Below are positions 13,416-20,733 of a DNA stretch of 20,733 bases, one piece after another. Made by a program: the position numbers and the translations under genes. Origin of the DNA: an uncultured Lachnospiraceae bacterium (GTDB taxonomy: Bacteria; Bacillota; Clostridia; Lachnospirales; Lachnospiraceae); assembly GCA_910588895.1 (NCBI GenBank), contig CAJUSS010000059.1, positions 1 through 20,733 on the forward strand. The letters run 5' to 3'. Numbering within the stretch: position 1 is the stretch's first letter; each line of letters opens with the position of its first letter. Below the pieces are notes generated by a model. The model made no database searches, was not told the origin of the DNA, and saw only the letters and a program-made list of their open reading frames with translations.

Positions 13416-16289
13416 ATGGAAAAACTGGTATTGATAGATGGACACAGTATCTTAAACCGCGCTTTTTATGGTGTCCCGGATCTGACGAACAAGGAAGGGC
13501 TCCATACGAACGCGGTTTATGGTTTTCTGAACATCATGTTCAAGATCCTGGATGAGGAGAAGGCGGATCATCTGGCGGTGGCGTTTGATCTAAAGGAGCC
13601 CACCTTCCGCCATAAGATGTATGATGGCTATAAGGGGACCAGAAAGCCCATGCCCCAGGAGCTGGTGGAGCAGGTGCCTCTGATCAAGGAGGTATTGTCC
13701 GCCATGCAGATCCCCATCCTCACCTTGGCGGGATATGAGGCGGATGATATCTTGGGCACGGTAGCCAAGCAGTGCCAGGCCAGCGGCAAGGAGGTATCGA
13801 TCATCTCCGGAGACAGGGATCTTTTACAGCTGTCGGACGAGAAGATCAAGATCCGCATCCCCAAGACCAGCAAGGGCAATACCCAGATCTATGACTACTA
13901 TCCAGAGGATGTCAAACGGGAATACCAGGTGACGCCTGAGGAGTTTATCGATGTGAAAGCGCTGATGGGCGATGCCTCGGACAATATCCCCGGTGTGCCC
14001 TCCATCGGGGAGAAGACGGCCACGGCGATCGTCGTGGCCTTCGGGAGCATTGAGAACGCCTATGCCCATCTGGAGGAACTCAAACCCCCCAGGGCAAAGA
14101 AAGCCTTGGGCGAGCATTACGATATGGCCCAGATGAGCAAGAAGCTGGCGACGATCTGCATCGACTGCGGTATCGGATTTTCCTATGAGGATGCAAAGAT
14201 CGAAAACCTGTATACACCGGAGGCCTGTCAGTACATGGAGCGGCTGGGCTTTAAGTCTCTCCTGGCACGCTTCAGCGCCGCCGAAGTAGAGGGGACCCAA
14301 ACGATCCGGCTGGAGGACAGCTTTGCGGTGACGGATGTGCTGAAGGAGGCGGAGGATCAGATCCAAAAGGCCAGAGAGGCAGTTGGCGATGGTTGGATCG
14401 GCCTTCAGCTCTTGACCTGTGAACGAGAGGCAAAGGCGGAGCAGATCGCCTTTACCTTTGATACGTCCGGCCGGATGTCCTTTAGCGGGACAGAAAACGG
14501 AGCGGGCACATCCAAAGCGGAAAGGTCTGGGGAAGGAAGGTACGGGGAAGATAGGGCCGGAGCAGGGATGACCGGGACTGGGGCAGAGAAGGCCCCAGGG
14601 CTTGGAGGGCTGGAGCCGGACAGGAGCTGGTCTGTGACAGGTGCGGCGTTGTCTTTTAGGGAAAAGACGGTCTGTATCAAGACAGGGGAGGAGATCACGG
14701 AGGAGTGGCTTGTGGACAGCATCCGCCAGATGATCTTAGAGACCGGAGCCAAAGCTGGCGGAGGGCATATCTGGGTGCCAGATCTTAAGAAGCTCCTTCC
14801 GATCCTTAGGTTGGACTATGGTGCGCCTGTACTGGATACCGGCGTGGCCGCCTATCTGCTGGACCCTCTAAAGGCCAGCTATGGCTACGACGATCTGGCC
14901 GGAGACTATCTGGGACTGACCCTTCCCTCAAAAAAGGAGCTGTTAGGAAAGATACCGGTGGGAAAAGCCCTGAGGGACGGGGATGAAAAGGCGGCCGTCT
15001 GCGCCTGCTATATGGCCTGTGTAGCGTGCCGGACAGCCGGACAGCTGAAGACCAGACTCCAGGAGAACGGCATGTGGGAACTGTACCTTACGATCGAGAT
15101 GCCTTTGATCTACAGCCTCTATCACATGGAAAAGGTGGGGGTCAAGGTCAGGCGAGCGGCTCTAAAGGAATACGGGGATAAGCTGAAGGTGCAGATAAAG
15201 GAGCTGGAGGAACAGATCTATGCAGACTGCGGCCAGACCTTCAATATCAATTCTCCCAAACAGTTAGGAGAGATCCTTTTTGACAAGATGCAGCTAAAGG
15301 GCGGCAAGAAGACCAAGACCGGCTATTCTACAGCGGCCGATGTATTGGAAAAGCTGGCCCCCGAGGTGCCGGTGGTCCGAAAGATCTTAGACTATCGGCA
15401 GCTGACCAAGTTAAATTCTACCTATGCGGAGGGCTTAGCGGTCTTTATCGGACAGGATGAGCGGATCCACGGGACCTTTAACCAGACGATCACGGCTACC
15501 GGGCGGATCAGCAGCACAGAGCCGAACCTGCAGAACATCCCGGTGCGGATGGAGCTGGGGCGGGAGATCCGGAAGGTCTTTGTGCCGGAGGACGGCTATG
15601 TGTTCGTGGATGCGGATTATTCCCAGATCGAACTGCGGATCTTAGCCTCCCTTTCCGGAGATGAGCGGCTGATCGAAGCCTATGGCCAGGCTCAGGATAT
15701 CCACGCCATCACCGCCTCCCAGGTGTTCCACATCCCCTTGGAGGAGGTGACGCCTCTGCAGCGGCGGAACGCCAAGGCCGTGAACTTTGGCATCGTCTAC
15801 GGGATCAGCGCCTTTGGCCTGGGGGAGGACTTGAGCGTTTCCAGGAAGGAAGCCCAGGAATATATCGACCTGTATTTTGAGACCTATCCCGGCGTGAAGG
15901 CTTATCTGGACCGGATGGTGGCAGAGGGGAAGGAGCAGGGCTATGTGAGCACTCTCTATGGCAGGAGGAGGCCGATCCCGGAGCTGAAGTCCAGCAATTT
16001 CATGCAGCGTTCCTTCGGCGAGCGGGTGGCCATGAACTCCCCGATCCAGGGAACGGCGGCGGATGTCATGAAGATCGCCATGATCGGGGTGGACCAGGAG
16101 CTGGCAAAAAGGGGGCTGCGCTCCAGGATCGTGCTCCAGGTCCATGACGAGCTGCTGATCGAGACCTGGAAGGAAGAAGCCCAGATCGTGAAGGAGATCC
16201 TGGAGGATAAGATGAAGCACGCTGTGGATCTGAAGGTGGCGCTGGAGGTAGAGGCGAAGGAAGGGGATTCCTGGTTTGCGGCGAAATGA
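13416..16289 (+). CDS. polA: DNA polymerase I
   Basis: This 957-residue enzyme fills gaps and removes RNA primers in replication and repair. The 5'-3' exonuclease/flap domain (about 1-290) shows DGHSILNRAFYG, AGYEADDILG, ISGDRDLLQL and LMGDASDNIPGVPSIGEKTA. The 3'-5' exonuclease-like domain (about 300-560) lacks the DxE-type metal residues and is probably inactive, as in many Firmicutes; it carries a Gly/Glu/Arg-rich insertion at about residues 357-405. The polymerase domain is complete: TATGRISSTEPNLQNIP, motif A DADYSQIELRILA (Asp734), motif B RRNAKAVNFGIVYGIS and motif C QVHDELLIE (Asp911). AAAGGATAGG precedes the ATG. In the 186 bases before the gene I see a short hairpin (CCGTCC/GGACGG around 13235-13256) and no clear promoter. 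Confidence 0.97.
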   Translation: MEKLVLIDGHSILNRAFYGVPDLTNKEGLHTNAVYGFLNIMFKILDEEKADHLAVAFDLKEPTFRHKMYDGYKGTRKPMPQELVEQVPLIKEVLSAMQIPILTLAGYEADDILGTVAKQCQASGKEVSIISGDRDLLQLSDEKIKIRIPKTSKGNTQIYDYYPEDVKREYQVTPEEFIDVKALMGDASDNIPGVPSIGEKTATAIVVAFGSIENAYAHLEELKPPRAKKALGEHYDMAQMSKKLATICIDCGIGFSYEDAKIENLYTPEACQYMERLGFKSLLARFSAAEVEGTQTIRLEDSFAVTDVLKEAEDQIQKAREAVGDGWIGLQLLTCEREAKAEQIAFTFDTSGRMSFSGTENGAGTSKAERSGEGRYGEDRAGAGMTGTGAEKAPGLGGLEPDRSWSVTGAALSFREKTVCIKTGEEITEEWLVDSIRQMILETGAKAGGGHIWVPDLKKLLPILRLDYGAPVLDTGVAAYLLDPLKASYGYDDLAGDYLGLTLPSKKELLGKIPVGKALRDGDEKAAVCACYMACVACRTAGQLKTRLQENGMWELYLTIEMPLIYSLYHMEKVGVKVRRAALKEYGDKLKVQIKELEEQIYADCGQTFNINSPKQLGEILFDKMQLKGGKKTKTGYSTAADVLEKLAPEVPVVRKILDYRQLTKLNSTYAEGLAVFIGQDERIHGTFNQTITATGRISSTEPNLQNIPVRMELGREIRKVFVPEDGYVFVDADYSQIELRILASLSGDERLIEAYGQAQDIHAITASQVFHIPLEEVTPLQRRNAKAVNFGIVYGISAFGLGEDLSVSRKEAQEYIDLYFETYPGVKAYLDRMVAEGKEQGYVSTLYGRRRPIPELKSSNFMQRSFGERVAMNSPIQGTAADVMKIAMIGVDQELAKRGLRSRIVLQVHDELLIETWKEEAQIVKEILEDKMKHAVDLKVALEVEAKEGDSWFAAK

Positions 16290-16320
16290 CAACGGACCGT
16301 GTTAGAAGGAGTGGGACAGG

Positions 16321-16602
16321 ATGCTGGAACGGGCAGGCTTCATGCCGATCGCATATCTAAAAAAAACGAGCTACACCGGAAGCTATACGGGCATGCGTTT
16401 TAAGATGGAAAAGGTCCGGGTGGGGGAAGGTGAGGAGGAAAAAGATGTACTCCGCGTGACCCACTGGCCGGAGCCTTTCGGGTACGATGCCACCCGGGAG
16501 GAGCTGAAGACCTGGATGGATACCTCGTTTGATGAGGAGGGGATCTGCAAGGGGATCGACTGGCTGAACGAGGAGTATAGTGCGCGATACCAAGCAGGAT
16601 AG
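16321..16602 (+). CDS. Small conserved hypothetical protein after polA
   Basis: This 93-residue acidic, soluble protein shows no signal or membrane segment. It has a pattern I associate with conserved clostridial hypotheticals beside polA: an N-terminal FMPIAYLKKTSYTGSYTGMRF, a central VTHWPEPFGYDAT and a C-terminal FDEEGICKGIDWLNEEY. No function is known to me. The ATG at 16321 has AGAAGGAG about eight bases upstream. It lies 31 bases after polA and 56 before the glycosylase-CoaE gene, in the same direction, so co-transcription is likely. The Trp-Pro-Glu-Pro motif suggests a structured protein rather than a chance ORF. Confidence 0.75.
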   Translation: MLERAGFMPIAYLKKTSYTGSYTGMRFKMEKVRVGEGEEEKDVLRVTHWPEPFGYDATREELKTWMDTSFDEEGICKGIDWLNEEYSARYQAG

Positions 16603-16658
16603 TAGGGTGCTGGAAGAGCGGGGGATATCCGGCGGAGCGGCAGAGAAGGAGAGATAGG

Positions 16659-18068
16659 ATGCGTTTGACAAGAGAGTTTTATCATCGGGATTGCCTGGAG
16701 GTGGCTCCGGACCTGGTGGGCAAGATCCTGGTGCGGACCCTGGAGGACGGGAGCCAGCTGCGGCTTAGGATCTCGGAGACAGAGGCCTACCGAGGGGAGG
16801 AGGATACGGCCTGCCATGCCCACAAGGGGCGGACCAAAAGGACCGAGATCCTTTACCGGGAGCCGGGGCGGATCTATGTGTACCTCTGTTATGGTGTCCA
16901 CTGGCTCTTAAATATCGTGACCGGGGAAAAGGATGCGCCGCAGGCGGTGCTGATCCGGGCCTGTGTGGACGCGGAGGGACCAGGAAAGCTGACCAAAAGG
17001 CTCCAGGTGGACAAGACCTTTAACGACACCTCCATCCTGACCCAGAAAAGGCTGTGGATCGAGGATGACGGAAAACGATATGTGATCGTGCCGGACACCC
17101 GGGTGGGGATCGGCTACGCCAGCGAGGAGGACCAGGCCAGACTCTGGCGGTTCAAGCTGCATACGGAGTGGATCGGCGGGATGCGCGGTCCAGAGGCGGT
17201 CCAGACCGACCGGATGTATGGGACGGATCAGGAGGACAGCCCCACAGGTTGGGTGGTCCAGACCGATGGAACGGAGAAGAAGGACACTACCGATCGAGTG
17301 GCCAGAGCGGCCAAAGAGCAGATGGGCAGAGAGACTGCCCCAGATCGACAGAGATGGACCGCAGGGAGAAAAACTCTGCGGAGGATCGGGGTGACCGGCG
17401 GCGTAGGGGCCGGAAAGAGTCGGGTCCTGGATTGGCTGGAAAAAGAGCGTGGCGCAAGGATCATCCGCACAGATGATGTGGCGAGGACGCTGATGGAGCC
17501 GGGAGAAGAGGGGTACTGCCAGGTGGTGGAGGCCCTGGGAGACTCCTTTATCAAAGAAGACGGTTCCATAGACCGTCCGGCCCTGGCAAGGATCATCTTT
17601 CAGGATAAAAAAGCCAGAGAGACTGTGGATCAGATCACCCATCCGCTGGTGTGGGAGCGGGTGGAGCAGATGCTGGAGGCGATCCAGACGGACTGTGCCG
17701 ATCCTCCAGATGACCGGCAGGCAGAGGGGCTGAAAGCATATCAGAAGGACCTTCGAGATGGGGGCCGGGCGGAAGAGGAGACAGTCCCTATGGTGGTGGT
17801 CGAGTCGGCTCTCTTTGATAAGACAGCACTGGACTTTTTGGATGAGATCTGGTATGTTCACGCGCCGGATAAGGTGCGTATCCGGCGGTTGCTGGAGAGC
17901 CGGGGGTATAGCCTGGAGAGATGTCGGTCCATGCTGGAGAGCCAGCCGAAAGATGAGGTGTTCTGCGGGATGGCGAGCTATATCATCGATAACGGAGGAA
18001 CGTGGGAGGATGCGGTCCGGCAGCTTGCGTGGGTGAGCGGTCCGGCAGGCCATCTATCCAGATCATGA
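16659..18068 (+). CDS. 3-methyladenine DNA glycosylase fused to dephospho-CoA kinase
   Basis: One uninterrupted 469-residue ORF encodes two enzymes. Residues ~1-170 are an AAG/MPG-type alkyladenine DNA glycosylase, which removes alkylated bases: REFYHRDCLEVAPDLVGK, the catalytic ETEAY (Glu40), RGEEDTACHAHKGRT and GRIYVYLCYGVHWLLNIVT. A charged linker follows (about 171-240). Residues ~242-469 are CoaE, which phosphorylates dephospho-CoA in the last step of CoA synthesis: P-loop GVTGGVGAGKS (Lys253), RTDDVAR, ITHPLVWERVEQ and VVVESALFDKTALDF. A ~25-residue hydrophilic insertion precedes the VVVESALF strand. Both families are normally separate proteins of about 200 residues. An internal ATG at 17320 lacks a good ribosome binding site, so CoaE depends on the fusion. 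A strong terminator follows. AGAAGGAGAG precedes the ATG at 16659. Confidence 0.9.
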   Translation: MRLTREFYHRDCLEVAPDLVGKILVRTLEDGSQLRLRISETEAYRGEEDTACHAHKGRTKRTEILYREPGRIYVYLCYGVHWLLNIVTGEKDAPQAVLIRACVDAEGPGKLTKRLQVDKTFNDTSILTQKRLWIEDDGKRYVIVPDTRVGIGYASEEDQARLWRFKLHTEWIGGMRGPEAVQTDRMYGTDQEDSPTGWVVQTDGTEKKDTTDRVARAAKEQMGRETAPDRQRWTAGRKTLRRIGVTGGVGAGKSRVLDWLEKERGARIIRTDDVARTLMEPGEEGYCQVVEALGDSFIKEDGSIDRPALARIIFQDKKARETVDQITHPLVWERVEQMLEAIQTDCADPPDDRQAEGLKAYQKDLRDGGRAEEETVPMVVVESALFDKTALDFLDEIWYVHAPDKVRIRRLLESRGYSLERCRSMLESQPKDEVFCGMASYIIDNGGTWEDAVRQLAWVSGPAGHLSRS

Positions 18069-18071
18069 GAA

Positions 18072-18115
18072 GGCTCTCGTGACATATGCAGCCACGGTCA
18101 CGAGAGCTGTTTTTT
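18072..18115 (+). terminator. Rho-independent terminator after the glycosylase-CoaE gene
   Basis: A perfect 11-bp stem (GCTCTCGTGAC at 18073-18083 with GTCACGAGAGC at 18097-18107), a 13-base loop and a T6 run lie a few bases after the stop codon. A closely similar hairpin recurs at 18698-18740. Confidence 0.9.
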
Positions 18116-18374
18116 GTTTCATAGGAAAGTATGTGGAAAGTACGACCTATGGAACAAAACCCGCCGGGAGATGCCCTCGCTCCGCTGGGGCAAGCTCCGC
18201 GCACTGCACGCAAGAGAAAATGGTTGCTGGCTGTCACAGCGGCCGCGCTCCGGCGCGAGTGTGTGTCTTGACATACTCATATCAACGACGACGGATACAT
18301 CAGGGTGGTCATATTTACACCTGAGCCAGAGAGCCCAGGGCAGATCATGCTCATAGCAGAGGGGCGAAAAGCCA
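18116..18374. other. Gene-poor stretch with no recognised gene
   Basis: Short overlapping ORFs of 60-80 codons exist in several frames but none has a convincing ribosome binding site or family resemblance. There is a GC-rich patch around 18165-18260 (GCTCCGCTGGGGCAAGCTCC) and a TTGACA at 18268-18273 without a good -10 partner. ACCTATGGAACAAAACC at 18147-18163 resembles TCCTATAGAACAAAAACC at 19019-19036, a weak direct repeat. I see no RNA gene. Confidence 0.5.
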
Positions 18375-18403
18375 TTGTCTGCAGTGCGGAAAAGCTATAT
18401 TAT
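18375..18403 (+). promoter_or_regulatory. Possible promoter of the small gene at 18451
   Basis: TTGTCT (18375-18380), a 17-base spacer and TATTAT (18398-18403) lie about 48 bases before the ATG. The match is moderate. Confidence 0.4.
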
Positions 18404-18450
18404 AGGGGAACTGAGGAGCCCTGTGTAGTCCTGTGGACACAGGAGGAGAT

Positions 18451-18648
18451 ATGGAAAAAGAGACACGAGCGGGTCGTCCCTGGGAGGACCGGGCGCTGAA
18501 GGAGGCAGCCCAGCTCATGGGCGAGGAGCTCCTGCCCCTCCTTGGCGTGGAGGGAAGGGTAGAGCGGATCAAAAAGGGCTTTGGGCTCCTGGAAAAGGAG
18601 CGGGAGCATCTGGATGAAGATGAGCTTTATGAGCGGTATGGGCTCTGA
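18451..18648 (+). CDS. Small hypothetical protein, highly charged
   Basis: This 65-residue protein is hydrophilic and probably helical, rich in Glu, Leu and Arg (KEAAQLMGEELLPLLGVEGRVERIKKGFGLLEKERE). I do not recognise a family. The ATG at 18451 has AGGAGG (18441-18446) four bases upstream, a candidate promoter lies before it and a terminator-like hairpin after it, so it is a plausible free-standing gene. An in-frame ATG at 18433 would add six residues but has no ribosome binding site. The repeated leucine/glutamate pattern suggests an amphipathic helix that could bind a partner; this is inference. Confidence 0.55.
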   Translation: MEKETRAGRPWEDRALKEAAQLMGEELLPLLGVEGRVERIKKGFGLLEKEREHLDEDELYERYGL

Positions 18649-18697
18649 TGAAATGGGCAGCAGGCTCTTTGTCGAAATGAAAATGCGTAAAAAAGAA

Positions 18698-18740
18698 GGC
18701 TCTTGTGACCGTATGTAGCTACAGTCACGGGTGCCTTTTT
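18698..18740 (+). terminator. Terminator hairpin related to the one at 18072
   Basis: GGCTCTTGTGAC (18698-18709) pairs with GTCACGGGTGCC (18724-18735), with one T-T mismatch and two G-T pairs, followed by T5. Stem, loop and T-run are clearly similar to the hairpin at 18072-18115 (about 80% by eye), suggesting a duplicated or dispersed terminator element. Confidence 0.75.
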
Positions 18741-19136
18741 GTATACTGTGAAAGTATCGTACCTTCTAAGCAGGACAGTGCAGTCATTGTTGTCCGTACA
18801 GTGCCAGAATGCGCCTTTTGTATCCTGTGCGCATCTCTCGGAGGGTCCACAGCCCCCATTCGTCCATGGTAGTGCCTCGGCGAGACAGGAGGTTTACTGT
18901 GAAGGTCCTGCCGTCGGATAGGCGGCATAGGTTCAGGTATGCCCAATGCACCCGCTAGATCTTTCTGTGAGGTGGTACGCCCGCTGCCGGGTGCATGGAG
19001 GTTCATGGGAAGATAGGTCCTATAGAACAAAAACCTCCAGAGCAGATAATGAACTCCCTTTTCATGAAAAGTGTACTCGCTGCTCCAATAAAAAATTTAA
19101 TGTATATCTATACAATCGAACTATTGTTCTGTTTTA
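18741..19136. other. Intergenic stretch with inverted repeats and no recognised gene
   Basis: Nothing here looks like a protein gene; short ORFs on both strands lack family features. It holds a 9-bp inverted repeat ATGCACCCG (18946-18954) / CGGGTGCAT (18988-18996) around a 33-base loop, and ATGCGC/GCGCAT near 18809-18834, a possible structured RNA or remnant. From about 19070 the base composition becomes markedly AT-rich up to the insertion sequence, unlike the rest of the window. Confidence 0.5.
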
Positions 19137-19182
19137 ACACAAAAGGAGAGTAGCCTTTAATCATCTACTCTCCTTTTTGTGT
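19137..19182. terminator. Bidirectional terminator-type hairpin
   Basis: The arm at 19137-19153 (ACACAAAAGGAGAGTAG) pairs with 19165-19182 with one bulged base. The A-run and T-run on the two sides make it usable in both directions, as expected between the plus-strand genes and the minus-strand transposase. Confidence 0.8.
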
Positions 19183-19264
19183 ATACAACTTCTTTTATTT
19201 TCTTACTCTTTATAATATGTCTTGTTTCCTACACAATTTCCTGATTTACAATCGTTTCTTGAAT

Positions 19265-19277
19265 GGGGGTGCGGACA
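19265..19277 (+). repeat. IS terminal inverted repeat, transposase 3' side
   Basis: GGGGGTGCGGACA is the exact reverse complement of 20717-20729 and lies 14 bases beyond the transposase stop codon at 19292. Confidence 0.9.
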
Positions 19278-19291
19278 TTTTCTTGAACTGG

Positions 19292-20674
19292 CTAAGCAGC
19301 CAGACCAAGGCTCATCCTGTACTCCAACGGGCTCATGTTCCCAAGGGATATTTTTATCCGCTTTTCGTTATACCATGCCAGATATTCATTCAGTATGTCA
19401 ATGAATTCCTGGATGCTTACTCCTGTCCAGTCCCGGTTGTAAAACATCTCGTTTTTCACACGGCCAAACAGCCCTTCGCAGGCGGAATTGTCAGGGGAGC
19501 ATCCCTTTTTTGACATGGAACGCTCCAATCCGGCTTTCTCCATGCGGCTTATCCAGCCAGGCCAGCGGTAGTGGCATCCCCTGTCAGAATGGACGACGGG
19601 ATGCTCCGCCGCCCCTAACTGTGAGATCGCACCATCCAGCATGTCATTCACCAGGGCAGCATCCGGTGTCGTGCTGACCGTCCAGTATGGCAGCATCCCA
19701 TCAAAACAATCCACAATCGGGGAAAGATAGACCTTTCCGGCAGGGATGGCGAATTCTGTGATGTCGGTAAGCCATTTCTCATTCGGTTTTTCCGCATGGA
19801 AGTCCCTGTTTACCACATTTGGCACAGAAGGCGAGATTTCCCCTTGATAAGAGCTATATTTCCGCCTGCTCTTGACTCTGACCGCAAGCCCATCTCCAGC
19901 CATGATCCTGCGCACAACTTTCTCGGAGATGACGGTTCCCTCGCGGCTGAGCAGGGCGTGTATCCTGCGATACCCATAACGCCCGTTGTTTTCATGGAAA
20001 AGGGCGGAGATCCTTTTACGTATGCTGGAATACTTGTCCTGTTTTTTGAAGACAGTCTCCTGATAATAATAACTGCTTTTTGGCAGTTTAAGCTGTTTTA
20101 GCAGCAATGGCAGCGGATATTTCCCTTTCAAGGCATCAACGATCGCTGCCTTCTCCCTGTTTTTGAGGGTTTCTGTGTTGATGCCGGGGTCTTTTTTTAA
20201 TACATTGATGGTTTCCTTTAATATGTCTATTTCCATCTGCATGTCATCCATTCGGGCAAGCAGATGCCGCATTTCAGCATCAGGGGAATCCTGCGTGCCT
20301 TCCACAAGGGTACCAGGTTTTATGTTTTTGTCGTTCATCAGTGCGACCGTGCCTCCCTGGAGATATTTTTTCCGCCAGGCATAGATGCTTGCCCGGCTGT
20401 AGCCAATCTCCTCTGACACATATTTTATACTTTCTCCAAGCTCAAAGCAACGGTGGATCGCATCCATTTTGACTTCGGCGGGAGGGTTACGGGGGTGCGT
20501 TGCGGTATTAGTGTTATCCAGTGCCTTTCGCGGCGTCTTTTGGACACCCTCGTTTTCAATCCATGTATAGAGTGCCCTTCTGGTTGGATATCCCAGCACG
20601 CGTATGGTGTTAGTTACAGAACCGCACTGGTGATAAACCTGTAATGCGATGTTGATTTTGTCCTGAGAATACAT
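19292..20674 (-). CDS. IS3-family transposase, single ORF
   Basis: This 460-residue transposase cuts and joins the element's ends. The N-terminal part has two helix-turn-helix units (about 1-50, YSQDKINIALQVYHQCGSV; and about 65-115, GESIKYVSEEIGYSRASIYAWRKKYL). A coiled-coil segment follows (about 130-165, LLARMDDMQMEIDILKETINVL). The C-terminal half is the HTH_21/rve integrase core with the DDE triad: Asp in WLTDITEF, Asp in VVHSDRGCHY and Glu in CEGLFGRVKNE. Many IS3 elements make this protein by a -1 frameshift between two ORFs; here it is one continuous frame. I chose the ATG at 20674 (minus strand), with AAAGGAG ten bases upstream; a GTG at 20725 inside the terminal repeat would add 17 residues and is unlikely. 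It appears intact and so possibly active. Confidence 0.93.
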   Translation of the reverse strand: MYSQDKINIALQVYHQCGSVTNTIRVLGYPTRRALYTWIENEGVQKTPRKALDNTNTATHPRNPPAEVKMDAIHRCFELGESIKYVSEEIGYSRASIYAWRKKYLQGGTVALMNDKNIKPGTLVEGTQDSPDAEMRHLLARMDDMQMEIDILKETINVLKKDPGINTETLKNREKAAIVDALKGKYPLPLLLKQLKLPKSSYYYQETVFKKQDKYSSIRKRISALFHENNGRYGYRRIHALLSREGTVISEKVVRRIMAGDGLAVRVKSRRKYSSYQGEISPSVPNVVNRDFHAEKPNEKWLTDITEFAIPAGKVYLSPIVDCFDGMLPYWTVSTTPDAALVNDMLDGAISQLGAAEHPVVHSDRGCHYRWPGWISRMEKAGLERSMSKKGCSPDNSACEGLFGRVKNEMFYNRDWTGVSIQEFIDILNEYLAWYNEKRIKISLGNMSPLEYRMSLGLAA

Positions 20675-20716
20675 AGTGATCCAGCTCCTTTCGGAGTCCG
20701 TGGAAGTCCAGTTTTT

Positions 20717-20729
20717 TGTCCGCACCCCC
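20717..20729 (-). repeat. IS terminal inverted repeat, transposase 5' side
   Basis: TGTCCGCACCCCC mirrors 19265-19277 exactly. It is followed by only four more bases of the window. Confidence 0.9.
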
Positions 20730-20733
20730 GAGT

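Larger units (their letters stand above)
19264..20730 (-). mobile_element. IS3-family insertion sequence, complete
   Basis: A 1.46-kb element bounded by 13-bp perfect inverted repeats (GGGGGTGCGGACA at 19265-19277; TGTCCGCACCCCC at 20717-20729) contains a full DDE transposase on the minus strand. Inward of the repeats the two ends remain partly similar. The right flank is only 3-4 bases long in this window (left GAAT, right GAGT), so a target-site duplication cannot be confirmed. The window edge so close to its end fits an assembly break at a repeated element. Confidence 0.88.

Noticed and set aside
16908..18053. Long minus-strand ORF (381 codons) opposite the glycosylase-CoaE gene
   Set aside because: The plus strand carries two unmistakable enzyme domains; the antisense translation is Pro/His/Leu-rich and matches nothing.
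18305..18499. ORF of 64 codons overlapping the small gene at 18451
   Set aside because: It has no ribosome binding site, runs through the candidate promoter, and is less supported than the AGGAGG-preceded ORF at 18451.
18940..19000. tRNA-like or riboswitch-like fold around the ATGCACCCG/CGGGTGCAT repeat
   Set aside because: No T-loop GTTCRA signature, anticodon arm or known riboswitch core could be found.
18725..19030. Minus-strand ORF of 101 codons between the terminators
   Set aside because: It starts without a ribosome binding site, crosses a terminator-type hairpin, and its composition is not protein-like.

Overview
The window looks like chromosomal DNA from a fairly GC-rich anaerobic Firmicute, most likely Lachnospiraceae or a related Clostridia. 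The reasons are AGGAGG-type ribosome binding sites, a Firmicutes-type sucrose PTS with a LacI-family repressor, selenium/molybdenum hydroxylase genes, a clostridial-type polA neighbourhood (zf-HC2 protein, polA, small conserved protein, coaE domain) and standard sigma-A promoters. This placement is inference from gene content. Both edges look like assembly boundaries: the left edge is a fold-back inverted repeat, and the right edge lies 4 bases past the end of an insertion sequence.

Positions 1-3790 hold a decayed purine/molybdenum-hydroxylase region. A YgfK-type flavo-Fe-S oxidoreductase fragment is joined in frame to the C-terminal part of a selenium-dependent xanthine dehydrogenase, and an amber codon then interrupts the xanthine dehydrogenase part. 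A putative lipoprotein and an intact XdhC-family maturation protein follow.

Positions 3800-8675 form a sucrose regulon. Two nearly identical LacI-type operators lie just downstream of two good promoters. One drives a broken GH32 sucrose hydrolase remnant followed by an intact PhnP-like metallo-beta-lactamase-fold hydrolase. The other drives an intact sucrose PTS EIIBCA (scrA). The repressor gene (scrR) lies between them on the minus strand. Transport and control look intact but the hydrolase does not.

Positions 8730-18116 are mostly co-directional: a 4Fe-4S protein behind a near-consensus promoter; a protein joining a PTS IIB-like domain to a degenerate ROK domain; a PPP-type metallophosphatase; an RpiR-like SIS-domain regulator; an orphan zf-HC2 membrane protein; DNA polymerase I; a small conserved protein; and a single ORF fusing 3-methyladenine DNA glycosylase to dephospho-CoA kinase. 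A strong terminator ends this block. Several of these enzymes carry hydrophilic low-complexity insertions.

Positions 18117-19263 are gene-poor, with one small hypothetical gene between two related terminator hairpins. Positions 19264-20730 are a complete IS3-family insertion sequence with a single-ORF transposase on the minus strand.

The most unusual items are the glycosylase-CoaE fusion, the IIB-ROK fusion with its phosphatase/SIS neighbours, and the two in-frame gene collapses (ygfK-xdh and GH32).
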